Position numbers and translations under genes: made by a program
From: Kitasatospora aureofaciens
GTDB lineage: Bacteria; Actinomycetota; Actinomycetes; Streptomycetales; Streptomycetaceae
NCBI GenBank assembly: GCA_000720845.1
Contig: JODU01000003.1
Coordinates: 186,001 to 250,000 of the forward strand
DNA length: 64,000 nucleotides
Direction of reading: 5' to 3'
The notes under the pieces: model-generated
Told to the model about the DNA's origin: nothing
Databases searched by the model: none
Seen by the model: only the letters and a program-made list of their open reading frames with translations
Part shown: piece after piece, positions 56,257 through 64,000 of the stretch
Layout: every line of letters begins with the position of its first letter
How positions within the stretch are numbered: the first letter of the stretch is position 1

Positions 56257-58698
56257 ATGAAGGAAGTCGTCCCGCTCGCCGAGGGCTGGAGCCTTTGCCA
56301 CAGCGAGAACCTGTTGCCCGCCCAGGTCCCGGGCTGCGTCCACACCGATCTGATCGCGGCCGGGCTGATCCCGGACCCCTTCCTCGGCGTCAACGAACCC
56401 GACGTGGCCTGGGTGGGGCGGCGGGCCTGGACCTACGTCCGCGACCTGGGGGCCGCCGACACCGCCGGTGAGCGGTTCGAGCGGACCGACCTGGTCTTCG
56501 ACGGCCTGGACACCGCCGCGACCATCACCCTGGACGGGCGGGAGCTGGGCCGCACCCGGAACATGCACCGGCGCCACCGCTTCGACGTCACCGGCCACCA
56601 CGGGCTCCTGGCGGTGGACTTCGCCTCCGCCTACGACGAGGCCGCCTCGGTGCGGGCACTGACGGGGGAGCGCCCCAACGTCTACCCGGAGCCGTTCCAG
56701 TACATCCGCAAGATGGCGTGCAGCTTCGGCTGGGACTGGGGACCGACCCTGGTGACCGCGGGCATCTGGCGCCCGGTCCGGCTGGAGCGGTGGTCGACGG
56801 CCCGGCTGGCGGACGTACGCCCGCTGGTGACGGTCCACCGCGGCACCGGCCGCGTCGAGGTACGCGTGGAGGTCGAGCGGACCGCGCAGGGGACGGCCCG
56901 CTCGCTCGCCGTGCGGGCCACCGTCGGGGACGGCCTCGCCGTGGCGCGCGGCGAGGTGGAGGGGACGCACGCCGTACTGACGCTGGAGGTGCCGGACGCC
57001 GCCCTGTGGTGGCCCCGCGGCTACGGCGACCAGCCCCTGTACGACCTGGAACTCGCACTCGTCGAGGCCGGCCCCGGTTCCGAGGAGCGGCCCCTGGACT
57101 CCTGGCACCGGCGCATCGGCTTCCGGACCGTGGAACTGGACCGCTCGGCGGACCGGCACGGCACCGGCTTCACCCTCGTCGTCAACGGCGAACGGATCTT
57201 CGCGCGCGGGGTCAACTGGATCCCCGACGACGTCTTCCCGTCCCGGATCACCCCGGAGCGCTACCGCACCCGGCTGCGCCAGACCGCCGACGCGGGCGTG
57301 GACCTGGTGCGGATCTGGGGCGGCGGCATCTACGAGGACGACGCCTTCTACGACGCGTGCGACGAGCTGGGCCTCATGGTCTGGCAGGACTTCCTCTTCG
57401 CCTGCGCCGCCTACCCCGAGGAGCAGCCGCTGCGCGGCGAGGTGGAGGCCGAGGCTCGCGACAACGTTGTCCGGCTCATGCCGCACCCCTCGCTCGTCCT
57501 GTGGAACGGCAACAACGAGAACCTCTGGGGCTTCCGTGACTGGGACTGGGAGCCCGAACTCGGCGGCGACTCCTGGGGCGGCGGCTACTACCTGGACCTG
57601 CTCCCGCGGATCGTCGCCGAACTCGACCCCACCCGCCCCTACAGCGCGGGCAGTCCCTGGTCCGGCTCCTGGGACCACCACCCCAACGACCCGGCCCACG
57701 GCACGTATCACTCCTGGGAGGTCTGGAACCGCCGGGACTACGCCGAGTACCGCGACTCGGTGCCCCGCTTCGTGTCGGAGTTCGGCTGGCAGGCACCGCC
57801 CGCGATGGCGACCCTGCGACGTGCGCTGCCCGGCGAGCGTCTCGCGCCCGACTCGCCCGGCATGCTGCACCACCAGAAGGCCGAAGACGGCAACGGCAAG
57901 CTGAACCGGGGCCTGGAACGCCACTTCGTGCTGCCCGAGGACGACTTCGACCGCTGGCACTACCTCACCCAGGTCGTGCAGGCCCGCGCGATCGCCACCG
58001 GGATCGAGCACTGGCGCTCCCACTGGCCCGTGTGCGCCGGCACCGTCGTCTGGCAGATCAACGACTGCTGGCCGGTCAGCTCCTGGGCGGCCATCGACGG
58101 CGACGGCCGGCTCAAGCCGCTCTACCACGAGCTGCGCCGGGTCTACGCCGACCGGCTCCTCACGCTCCAGCCGGGCGACGGCGACGACGGCCCCGTACTC
58201 GCCGTCGTCAACCAGGCGGCCGAGCCCTGGCAGACGCGCGTGACCCTGCGGCGGCTGCGGGCGGACGGCGTCGAGGTGGCCGAGCACGTGCTCGACGTGA
58301 CCGTCGCCGCCCGCTCCGTGCACCGGCGGGCCGTGCCGCAGGACCTGGCCCCCGCACCGCGGTCGGCCAAGGAGTTCCTCGTCGCCGACAGCGAGGACCT
58401 GCGGAGCGTGCACTTCTCCGTCACGGACCGGGACTTCGCCTACCCGGTACCGCGCTACGACGTGGCCGTGGAGTCCCCGGTGGGTGCCGGGACGGGTAAT
58501 GTCGAGGTCGTGGTAACCGCACACACCCTCGTCCGTGACCTCCTCCTGCAGGCCGACCGGCTCGGACCGGACGCTGTCTGCGACACCGGACTGCGCACCC
58601 TGCTGCCCGGCGAGCAGCTCCGGCTGCGGGTCACGGGCGCGGCAGAGACCGGGGCCAACGCCGTGCGCGCGGCACTGTTCTGCGTGGAACCGGCGTGA
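56257..58698 (+). CDS. GH2 beta-mannosidase
   Basis: 813 aa from the ATG at 56257, which has GAAGGAG seven bases upstream; an ATG at 56206 in the same frame has none. No signal peptide, so it is intracellular and should act on imported manno-oligosaccharides. Acid/base Glu421 is in LWNGNNENLWGF and nucleophile Glu508 in FVSEFGWQ, the GH2 mannosidase signatures. The N-terminal jelly-roll contains WTYVRDL and DLVFDGLDTAATITLDG, typical of the family. The stop overlaps the LacI start (GTGA). Confidence 0.88.
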   Translation: MKEVVPLAEGWSLCHSENLLPAQVPGCVHTDLIAAGLIPDPFLGVNEPDVAWVGRRAWTYVRDLGAADTAGERFERTDLVFDGLDTAATITLDGRELGRTRNMHRRHRFDVTGHHGLLAVDFASAYDEAASVRALTGERPNVYPEPFQYIRKMACSFGWDWGPTLVTAGIWRPVRLERWSTARLADVRPLVTVHRGTGRVEVRVEVERTAQGTARSLAVRATVGDGLAVARGEVEGTHAVLTLEVPDAALWWPRGYGDQPLYDLELALVEAGPGSEERPLDSWHRRIGFRTVELDRSADRHGTGFTLVVNGERIFARGVNWIPDDVFPSRITPERYRTRLRQTADAGVDLVRIWGGGIYEDDAFYDACDELGLMVWQDFLFACAAYPEEQPLRGEVEAEARDNVVRLMPHPSLVLWNGNNENLWGFRDWDWEPELGGDSWGGGYYLDLLPRIVAELDPTRPYSAGSPWSGSWDHHPNDPAHGTYHSWEVWNRRDYAEYRDSVPRFVSEFGWQAPPAMATLRRALPGERLAPDSPGMLHHQKAEDGNGKLNRGLERHFVLPEDDFDRWHYLTQVVQARAIATGIEHWRSHWPVCAGTVVWQINDCWPVSSWAAIDGDGRLKPLYHELRRVYADRLLTLQPGDGDDGPVLAVVNQAAEPWQTRVTLRRLRADGVEVAEHVLDVTVAARSVHRRAVPQDLAPAPRSAKEFLVADSEDLRSVHFSVTDRDFAYPVPRYDVAVESPVGAGTGNVEVVVTAHTLVRDLLLQADRLGPDAVCDTGLRTLLPGEQLRLRVTGAAETGANAVRAALFCVEPA

Positions 58699-59723
58699 GC
58701 GCACCCTCCGTGCGGGTCACCATCAAGGACGTCGCCGCGGCCGCCGGTGTGTCCAAGGGCGCGGTGTCCCTCGCCTTCAACGACAAACCCGGGGTCTCCG
58801 ACGCCACCCGTGAGCGGATCTTCGCGGCGGCCCGGCAACTGGGCTGGGCCCCGAACTCCTCGGCGCGCAGCCTGTCGCGCCGGTCCGTCGACACCGTGGG
58901 GCTGGCGATCTGCAGGCCGGCCAGGCTGCTGGGCCTGGAGCCGTTCTACATGGAGTTCGTCTCCGGCATCGAGAGTGTGCTGGCCGAGCGCGACTGCTCC
59001 CTGCTGCTGCGCCTCGTCGGTTCGCTGGACGAGGAGATCGGGTTGCAGGAACGCTGGTGGCGGGAGCGGCAGATAGGGGGTTCGATCCTGGTCGACTTCC
59101 ATCGCGAGGATCCGCGGATCGCCCCGCTGCGGCGCATCGGCCTCCCGGCCGTGGCGGTCGGTCACCCGTCCCTCACCGGCGGGTTCCCGTCGGTGTGGAC
59201 CGACGACGCCGCCGCAGTCGCCGAGGCGGTGCGGTACCTGGCGGTGCTGGGGCACCGGCGCATCGCCCACGTGGGCGGCCCCCGGGGGCTCGGTCACAGC
59301 GCCATCCGGACGACCGCGTTCGAGCAGACCATGGCCGCGGTCGGCCTGGAGCGCGGGCCGCACGTCGAGACGGGGTTCTCCGGCGAGGACGGCGCGCGCG
59401 CCACCCGCTCCCTGCTGCTGTCCGCCGAGCGGCCCACGGCGATCCTCTACGACAACGACATCATGGCGGTCGCCGGTCTCGGTGTCGCCGCCGAGATGGG
59501 CGTCTCCGTGCCGGACGACCTGTCGCTGCTGGCGTGGGACGACTCCCAGTTGTGCCGCCTGACGCATCCGACCCTGTCGGCGATGAGCCACGACGTGCAC
59601 GGCTTCGGCGCACAGGTCGCGCGGGTGCTGTTCGAGGTGCTGGCGGGCCACGAAGTGACGTCCCAGCCCGTCGCGACGCCGTCCCTGGTGCCGCGGGCGT
59701 CGACCGCCCCGCCTCCGTCGTAG
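58695..59723 (+). CDS. LacI-family transcriptional regulator
   Basis: 342 aa; GTG overlaps the mannosidase stop. VTIKDVAAAAGVSKGAVSLAFNDKPGVSDATRERI (residues 8-42) is the LacI HTH with hinge region NSSARSLSRR. The rest is a periplasmic-binding-protein-like ligand domain. Operators of the ACCGGTT type occur at the shared promoter (56056, 56181) and at the mannanase promoter (59899), so it likely represses the whole mannan locus until manno-oligosaccharides arrive. Confidence 0.9.
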   Translation: MSAPSVRVTIKDVAAAAGVSKGAVSLAFNDKPGVSDATRERIFAAARQLGWAPNSSARSLSRRSVDTVGLAICRPARLLGLEPFYMEFVSGIESVLAERDCSLLLRLVGSLDEEIGLQERWWRERQIGGSILVDFHREDPRIAPLRRIGLPAVAVGHPSLTGGFPSVWTDDAAAVAEAVRYLAVLGHRRIAHVGGPRGLGHSAIRTTAFEQTMAAVGLERGPHVETGFSGEDGARATRSLLLSAERPTAILYDNDIMAVAGLGVAAEMGVSVPDDLSLLAWDDSQLCRLTHPTLSAMSHDVHGFGAQVARVLFEVLAGHEVTSQPVATPSLVPRASTAPPPS

Positions 59724-59745
59724 GGGCGGCGGGACGCGGTCGGTC

Positions 59746-59776
59746 GAGGGGGCGCGGTGTGATGCCGCGCCCCCTC
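59746..59776. terminator. Terminator after the LacI gene
   Basis: A 12-bp perfect stem (59746-59757 with 59765-59776) and 7-base loop, 22 bases after the stop. Confidence 0.7.
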
Positions 59777-59863
59777 GTCCACTAAACCGCTAAACCGGCT
59801 GACCAGCACAGACAAGCCTTCCATTCACGGCGCCCACCTGTGCAGTTCACCCTGACGAGACGA

Positions 59864-59908
59864 TTGACAGGTGTCTCGGCCCCCTCTACGTTCCGTATCG
59901 GTTAACCG
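59864..59908 (+). promoter_or_regulatory. Mannanase promoter with LacI-type operator
   Basis: TTGACA (59864-59869) and TACGTT (59887-59892) are 17 bases apart. CGGTTAACCG at 59899-59908 is a perfect palindrome at the expected start site, so a bound repressor would block initiation. Two further TAAACCG units at 59783-59797 may be an auxiliary site. Confidence 0.65.
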
Positions 59909-59976
59909 GTCAAGGCGGGCTTGCAGCAGGACAACGTTGTCAGGTTCATGCCTATATCCATCGCAGAAGGAGACTC

Positions 59977-61134
59977 ATGCGGCAGTCGAGAAGCACGCTG
60001 ATCACGACCGCGGGGCTGGCGTTCGCCGCCGTCCTCGGACTGCTCCTGTCCCTCGCCGGTCCTTCCACCGGCAGGGCGCAGGCCGCGGCCGGCGGAATCC
60101 ACGTCAGCGACGGACGCGTCGTCGAGGGCAACGGCAACGCGTTCGTCATGCGCGGGGTCAACCACGCGTACACCTGGTACCCCGACCGCACCAGCTCCAT
60201 CGCCGACATCGCGGCCAAGGGCGCCAACACCGTCCGCGTCGTACTCGGCAGCGGCGGCCGCTGGACGAAGACGAGCGCGACCCAGGTCTCCGCGCTCATC
60301 GGCCAGTGCAAGGCCAACAAGGTCATCTGCGTCCTGGAGGTGCACGACACCACCGGGTACGGCGAGGACGGCGCCGCGACCAGCCTGGACCAGGCGGCCG
60401 ACTACTGGATCAGCGTGAAGAGCGCGCTGGCGGGCCAGGAGGACTACGTCGTCGTCAACATCGGCAACGAGCCCTTCGGCAACACGAACTACGCCGCGTG
60501 GACCGACGCGACCAAGTCGGCCATCGCCAGGATCCGGGGTGCCGGCATCGACCACGCCCTGATGGTCGACGCGCCCAACTGGGGTCAGGACTGGTCCGGC
60601 ACGATGCGCTCCAACGCCGCCTCGGTCTTCGCCTCCGACCCCGACCGCAACACCGTCTTCTCCATCCACATGTACGGGGTCTACGACACCGCCGCCGAGG
60701 TGCGGGACTACCTCGACGCCTTCGTCGGCAACAAACTGCCCATCGTCGTGGGCGAGTTCGGCAACCAGCACAGCGACGGCAACCCCGACGAGGACGCCAT
60801 CATGGCGACCGCCCAGTCCCTCGGCGTCGGCTACATCGGCTGGTCCTGGAGCGGCAACGGCGGCGGTGTCGAGTACCTCGACATGGTCAACGGCTTCGAC
60901 CCGAACGCGCTGACCAGCTGGGGCGACCGCTTCTTCAACGGCAGCAACGGCATCGCGGCCACGTCCAAGAGGGCGACGGTCTACGGCGGCGGCGACGGTG
61001 GCAGCACTGGGGGTACGGCGCCCAACGGGTACCCGTACTGCGTGAACGGCAGCGCCTCGGACCCCGACGGTGACGGGTGGGGCTGGGAGAACAGCCGGTC
61101 CTGTGTCGTCCGGGGCAGCGCGGCGGACGGCTGA
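59977..61134 (+). CDS. Secreted GH5 (mannanase type) with C-terminal CBM10
   Basis: 385 aa; AGAAGGAG precedes the ATG. Signal peptide at about 1-37 (AQAAA end). The catalytic domain begins IHVSDGRVVEGNGNAFVMRGVNHAYTWYP, typical of GH5_8 beta-mannanases. Acid/base Glu165 is in VNIGNEPFG and nucleophile Glu260 in VVGEFGN. Residues about 348-385 form a CBM10 with NGYPYCVNGSASDPDGDGWG and SRSCVVRG. The resemblance to the S. lividans mannanase is strong (from memory). It would depolymerise mannan outside the cell; products would be taken up by the ABC importer. Confidence 0.9.
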   Translation: MRQSRSTLITTAGLAFAAVLGLLLSLAGPSTGRAQAAAGGIHVSDGRVVEGNGNAFVMRGVNHAYTWYPDRTSSIADIAAKGANTVRVVLGSGGRWTKTSATQVSALIGQCKANKVICVLEVHDTTGYGEDGAATSLDQAADYWISVKSALAGQEDYVVVNIGNEPFGNTNYAAWTDATKSAIARIRGAGIDHALMVDAPNWGQDWSGTMRSNAASVFASDPDRNTVFSIHMYGVYDTAAEVRDYLDAFVGNKLPIVVGEFGNQHSDGNPDEDAIMATAQSLGVGYIGWSWSGNGGGVEYLDMVNGFDPNALTSWGDRFFNGSNGIAATSKRATVYGGGDGGSTGGTAPNGYPYCVNGSASDPDGDGWGWENSRSCVVRGSAADG

Positions 61135-61141
61135 CCGGGGA

Positions 61142-61196
61142 GCACGACGGAACGCTCCGCCCGGGAGGATCTCCGGGGCGGAGCGTTCCGTCGTGC
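61142..61196. terminator. 21-bp perfect hairpin terminator
   Basis: Arms 61142-61162 and 61176-61196 are perfectly complementary with a 13-base loop. It separates the mannanase gene from the convergent reductase gene. Confidence 0.85.
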
Positions 61197-61216
61197 GGTG
61201 GCACCACCCCGTCTCG

Positions 61217-61840
61217 TCAGGCGGGAAGTGCGGTGATGCCGAGGGAGAAGTCCAGGTTCCCCACCCCGTGGTTGGCGAGGCCCACCGTGACCACGCCCGC
61301 TCCTTCCAGCCAGTGCGCCATCTTCAGGCCGCCGACGTCCAGCGGGCGCAGCCCGAGGCTCTCGACGAACGCCGCCACGGTTGCCTTGGCCGGAACGTCG
61401 TCGCCGGCGATGAACACGTCGGGTCGGCCCTTCTCCAGGACGTGGCGGAAGACGGTGTTGAACGCCTTCACCACGCTGGTGCCCGCCGGGGCCGCCTTGG
61501 CGACTTCCTGCGCGATCGAGGTCTCCTCGTGGTGGGCCAGTCCGTCGAACGTGGAGTTGAAGGGATTGCTGATGTCGACGACGACCTTGCCCGCGAGGGC
61601 GTCTCCGTACTGGGTGACGGCCGGCACGACGCCGTTGTGCAGCAGGGCCAGGACGACGATGTCCCCGGCCGGGGCGGTGCCCCACTCTCCGGTCGTGGCG
61701 CCGCCGCCGAGACTCCGGGCCAGGGCGGCGGCCTTGGCCCGGTCGCGGCCCATGACCTCGACGGTGTTGCCGCCCGCTGTCGCCCGCGCGCCGAGGGTAC
61801 GGGCCATGTTCCCGGTGCCGATGATGCTGATGCTGCTCAT
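61217..61840 (-). CDS. NADPH-dependent F420 reductase-like protein
   Basis: 207 aa. ISIIGTGNMARTLGARATAGGNTVEVMGRD (residues 4-33) is the Rossmann GxGxM dinucleotide loop of the F420_oxidored (PF03807) family, with a basic residue after strand 2 that favours NADP. VDISNPFNSTFDG near residue 88 and VVKAFNTVFRHVLE near 122 are usual in NADPH:F420 reductase-like paralogues lacking F420-specific loops. The actual substrate is unknown. It lies 34 bases after the SDR gene on the same strand, probably one operon. Confidence 0.75.
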   Translation of the reverse strand: MSSISIIGTGNMARTLGARATAGGNTVEVMGRDRAKAAALARSLGGGATTGEWGTAPAGDIVVLALLHNGVVPAVTQYGDALAGKVVVDISNPFNSTFDGLAHHEETSIAQEVAKAAPAGTSVVKAFNTVFRHVLEKGRPDVFIAGDDVPAKATVAAFVESLGLRPLDVGGLKMAHWLEGAGVVTVGLANHGVGNLDFSLGITALPA

Positions 61841-61873
61841 GAGATGTCCTGCCCTGGTCGTGTGTTGTCCGGT

Positions 61874-62608
61874 TCAGACGGCGGTGGTGCCGCCGTCGGC
61901 GACGAGTTCCATGCCGTTGACGTAGCTGGAGTCGTCGGAGGCGAGGAAGAGGGCGGCGGTGGCGATTTCGTCGGGGTGGCCCATCCGGCCGCGGGGGATG
62001 AGGGACTCGAACTGGCGCTTGGTGGCCTCGTCGAAGAGTTCCGCCTGCTTGGCGGTGGCGACCTGGCCGGGGGTGAGGACGTTGACGCGGATGCGGCGGT
62101 CCTTGAGTTCGTTGAGCCAGACGCGGGCCCAGGCCTGCTGGACGGCCTTGCTGCCGGCGTAGACGCTCCAGCCGGGGAAGGCGCCGAGAGAGGCGTTGGA
62201 GCCGGTCATGAGGATGGAGCCGCCGTCGTTGAACAGCGGGAGCGCCTTCTGGACGGTGAACAGGGTGCCGCGGGCATTGAGTCCGAACCAGGTGTCGAAC
62301 TGTGCCTCGGTGATCTCGCCGAGCGGGGCGGGTTCGCCGCCGCCCGCACTGGCCCACAGTACGTCGAGGCTGCCCTTCTCCCGCTTGACGGTGTCGTAGA
62401 GGCGGTCGAGGTCGTCCAGGTCGGCGGCGTCGCCCTGGACGCCGGTGACGTTGCGGCCGATCTGCTTCACGGCCTCGTCCAGGGCGTCCTGGCGGCGGCC
62501 CGTGATGAAGACGTGCGCTCCCTCTTCGACGAACAGCTTCGCGCCTGCCAGCGCCATGCCGGTGGTGCCGCCGGTGATGACCGCGACCTTGCCGTCGAGC
62601 TTTCCCAT
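61874..62608 (-). CDS. Short-chain dehydrogenase/reductase (SDR)
   Basis: 244 aa classical SDR. VAVITGGTTGMALAGAKLF (residues 8-26) is the cofactor loop, the Ser near 134 (TGSNASLG), and YAGSK near 149-153 the catalytic Tyr/Lys. The C-terminus ADGGTTAV is usual. AAGGGAACGACC precedes the ATG. First gene of the SDR-reductase unit, divergent from a TetR gene, with an inverted repeat in between. Confidence 0.9.
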   Translation of the reverse strand: MGKLDGKVAVITGGTTGMALAGAKLFVEEGAHVFITGRRQDALDEAVKQIGRNVTGVQGDAADLDDLDRLYDTVKREKGSLDVLWASAGGGEPAPLGEITEAQFDTWFGLNARGTLFTVQKALPLFNDGGSILMTGSNASLGAFPGWSVYAGSKAVQQAWARVWLNELKDRRIRVNVLTPGQVATAKQAELFDEATKRQFESLIPRGRMGHPDEIATAALFLASDDSSYVNGMELVADGGTTAV

Positions 62609-62655
62609 GGTCGTTCCCTTGGGTCGGTGGTGCCGAGTGTGGCCGGGGCGGCAGC

Positions 62656-62725
62656 GTTAAGTACACCGACCCGTGTGCTTAACGTACGGGGCGGGTGGCC
62701 GGGGCGCAAGTTATGTACACCGGTC
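62656..62725. promoter_or_regulatory. TetR operator region
   Basis: GTTAAGTACAC-N6-GTGTGCTTAAC at 62656-62683 is an 11-bp inverted repeat with one mismatch, upstream of the SDR gene. A related half-site TTATGTACACCGGTC is at 62711-62725, upstream of the TetR -10 (TACGAT at 62741-62746). Both genes are probably regulated from here. Confidence 0.6.
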
Positions 62726-62753
62726 GTTACCGGATTCGGGTACGATGACTCCC

Positions 62754-63365
62754 ATGACGGAGTTGGAGAAGGGCCCCACGGGCCGCCGCCGCGGCCGGGG
62801 CGCTCGCGAGCGCATCCTCGGCGCGTCCCAGCGGCTGTTCCGCGAGCAGGGCATCAACCGCACGGGCATGGACCAGCTCTGCGCGGCGGCAGAGGTGTCC
62901 AAGCGCACGGCCTACCAGCACTTCGCCGGCAAGGACGAGCTCGTCGCCGAGTACCTGCGCCGGTTCGACCCCACCGTTCTGTCCGGCGTGTTCGACCGCA
63001 CCGACCTCACACCCCGCGAACGGCTCCTCGCCGCCTTCGACGTCCCCCCCACCACCCCGCTGTGCCCCTACATCGGCGCCGCGGTCGAACTGCACGACCC
63101 CGAGCATCCCGCATCCCGGTACGCACGCGAGTACAAGAGGGCCGTCGCCGCGCGGCTCGCCGACACCGCCCGCGAAGCCGGCGCCGCCGACCCCGAACAG
63201 CTCGGCGAGCAGCTCGCGCTGCTCCTCGACGGCGCCGCGGCCCGCACCCGGGTCCTCGACGCCGACGCCTTCCCCACCGCCGCCGCCATCGCCGCGGTCC
63301 TCATCGACAACGCCGTCCCCGCCGCGGCCGGCGACGAGCGGCGACGGGGCGACGCGTCGAGCTGA
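62754..63365 (+). CDS. TetR-family transcriptional regulator
   Basis: 203 aa from the ATG at 62754; an ATG at 62745 is also in frame but overlaps the TACGAT -10 element, which would put the start at or near 62754 (leaderless). The HTH spans about residues 17-62: RERILGASQRLFREQGINRTGMDQLCAAAEVSKRTAYQHFAGKDEL. The C-terminal helical region binds an unknown ligand. Divergent from the SDR-reductase operon, which it probably represses. Confidence 0.88.
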   Translation: MTELEKGPTGRRRGRGARERILGASQRLFREQGINRTGMDQLCAAAEVSKRTAYQHFAGKDELVAEYLRRFDPTVLSGVFDRTDLTPRERLLAAFDVPPTTPLCPYIGAAVELHDPEHPASRYAREYKRAVAARLADTAREAGAADPEQLGEQLALLLDGAAARTRVLDADAFPTAAAIAAVLIDNAVPAAAGDERRRGDASS

Positions 63366-63720
63366 GCCGGCCCCCGGCCGACGAGCCGGGGAGATCCGAA
63401 ACAGTGGCGCGGGGTGCGAGGTGCTGCTGCGGCTGGACGCGTGCACGCTGCGGACCGACGTCTCGGACAGCCGGGGTGAGCGCCGTCCGACGGTCACGGG
63501 GGCTTCGGAGGCCGAGCACGGAGGCGGACTGCCGCTCGTGGACGCGCCGGCGGACCGGTGGGGCGTGTTCGGCCGCGTACCCGTCGGCACAACGGTCCGC
63601 GCGGAACCGGCTCTGCCGCCGCGTGGAAAAAGGTCGCTCGCGGGCGATGACTTCGCGCGGGGATGAGAGTCTCCTTCACGAACCTTTCCGCCCTACGCCG
63701 ACGACAGGAGACCTTCCCGC
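63366..63720. other. Gap without a convincing gene
   Basis: No supported gene. A plus-strand open frame at 63421-63666 has a weak start and a composition that does not look coding. The last 60 bases hold the ribosome-binding site (CAGGAGACC) for the next gene. Confidence 0.4.
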
Positions 63721-64000
63721 ATGACTGATCCGGAGTTGACCGCGGAACGCCGCCGCCAGGCAGGCGTCTGGCCCCTGATCCGTACGGAGCGAGCGGCGCT
63801 GGCTTCCGACCTCGCGGATCTGACCGACGAGCAGTGGGCGACGCCGTCGCTGTGCGCCGGGCTGACGGTGCGCGAGGTACTGGCGCACCTCACCGCGGGG
63901 GCGAGTCTCAACACCGTGCGCTGGCTGGCGGGGGTGATCCGCTGCCGGTTCGACTTCGACAAGCAGGTCGCCGTACGGCTGGCCGAGCAGCTGGGCACGG
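63721..64000 (+). CDS. DinB/maleylpyruvate isomerase family protein, 3' partial
   Basis: First 93 codons of a gene cut by the window end; CAGGAG lies some 12 bases before the ATG. RTERAALASDLADLTDEQWATPSLCAGLTVREVLAHLTAGAS is the N-terminal helix pair of the mycothiol-dependent maleylpyruvate isomerase/TIGR03083 families, in which the His of LAHLT is a metal ligand. Full length and true function cannot be judged. Confidence 0.65.
   Translation, partial: MTDPELTAERRRQAGVWPLIRTERAALASDLADLTDEQWATPSLCAGLTVREVLAHLTAGASLNTVRWLAGVIRCRFDFDKQVAVRLAEQLGT

Noticed and set aside
56167..58704. 845-aa minus-strand open frame
   Set aside because: Antisense of the GH2 mannosidase, whose catalytic residues are visible on the plus strand.
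63421..63666. 81-aa plus-strand ORF
   Set aside because: No good ribosome-binding site or recognisable pattern; treated as non-coding.
1..64000. tRNA, rRNA, transposase, integrase or prophage genes
   Set aside because: I saw no such sequences; a covariance-model scan would be needed to exclude tRNAs fully.

Overview
The window is very GC-rich, with strong third-position G/C bias, frequent GTG starts, ATGA/GTGA start-stop overlaps, many secreted or Tat-type proteins, LuxR/LacI/TetR/HxlR regulators and NIS siderophore genes. This is a Streptomyces chromosome (inference from composition and gene families). From memory the gene order resembles the S. coelicolor/S. lividans region with the uricase, glyoxylate carboligase and mannan genes; I could not check this. 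I saw no rRNA, tRNA, CRISPR array, transposase or prophage genes.

1-9.5 kb: a tightly coupled plus-strand operon combining heptose-nucleotide genes (GmhB-like phosphatase, GmhA-like isomerase, bifunctional HldE/RfaE-like kinase-nucleotidyltransferase) with seven glycosyltransferases (GT9, GT4 and GT2 types, one cut by the window edge). Most junctions are 4-base ATGA overlaps. A convergent DUF3040 gene and a pyruvyl-transferase-like gene follow. 11-16.4 kb: an AlkZ-type (HTH_42) DNA glycosylase homologue, a possible tiny transcription unit, a large ATP-binding LuxR regulator and a GAF-LuxR regulator. 16.4-19.8 kb: two coupled acyl-CoA synthetases divergent from the GAF-LuxR gene, with a perfect ACCCCCG-TT-CGGGGGT palindrome between them.

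19.9-27.6 kb: a large Tat-exported ALF-repeat protein with long Ala-rich helices and a hydrophobic C-terminus, followed by two small membrane proteins. It is divergent from a secreted-protein pair whose second member is a trypsin-fold/FG-GAP protein lacking two of the three catalytic residues.

28-42.6 kb: purine and glyoxylate metabolism. Glyoxylate carboligase, tartronate semialdehyde reductase, hydroxypyruvate isomerase and catalase lie beside an OHCU decarboxylase, HIU hydrolase, uricase, NCS2 permease, 8-oxoguanine deaminase and second NCS2 permease series. Together they would turn 8-oxoguanine/urate into allantoin at one end and glyoxylate into glycerate at the other; the allantoin-to-glyoxylate steps are not in the window. 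Three promoters (gcl, catalase, hyi) carry paired 15-bp TTCCG...CGGAA sites spaced 21 bp. The catalase and uraD promoters share a second operator, TCAACA-N3-TGTTGA.

42.8-52.7 kb: mixed housekeeping genes (thioesterase, phosphatase, aminotransferase divergent from an HxlR regulator, VWA-protein pair), two divergent NIS siderophore synthetases without a visible iron box, and a lone TOPRIM protein. 52.7-61.1 kb: a mannan-utilisation locus (ABC importer, GH2 beta-mannosidase, LacI regulator, secreted GH5 mannanase with CBM10) linked by ACCGGTT-type operators. 61.2-64 kb: an NADP-binding reductase, an SDR divergent from a TetR regulator, and the start of a DinB/maleylpyruvate-isomerase-like gene cut by the window end.
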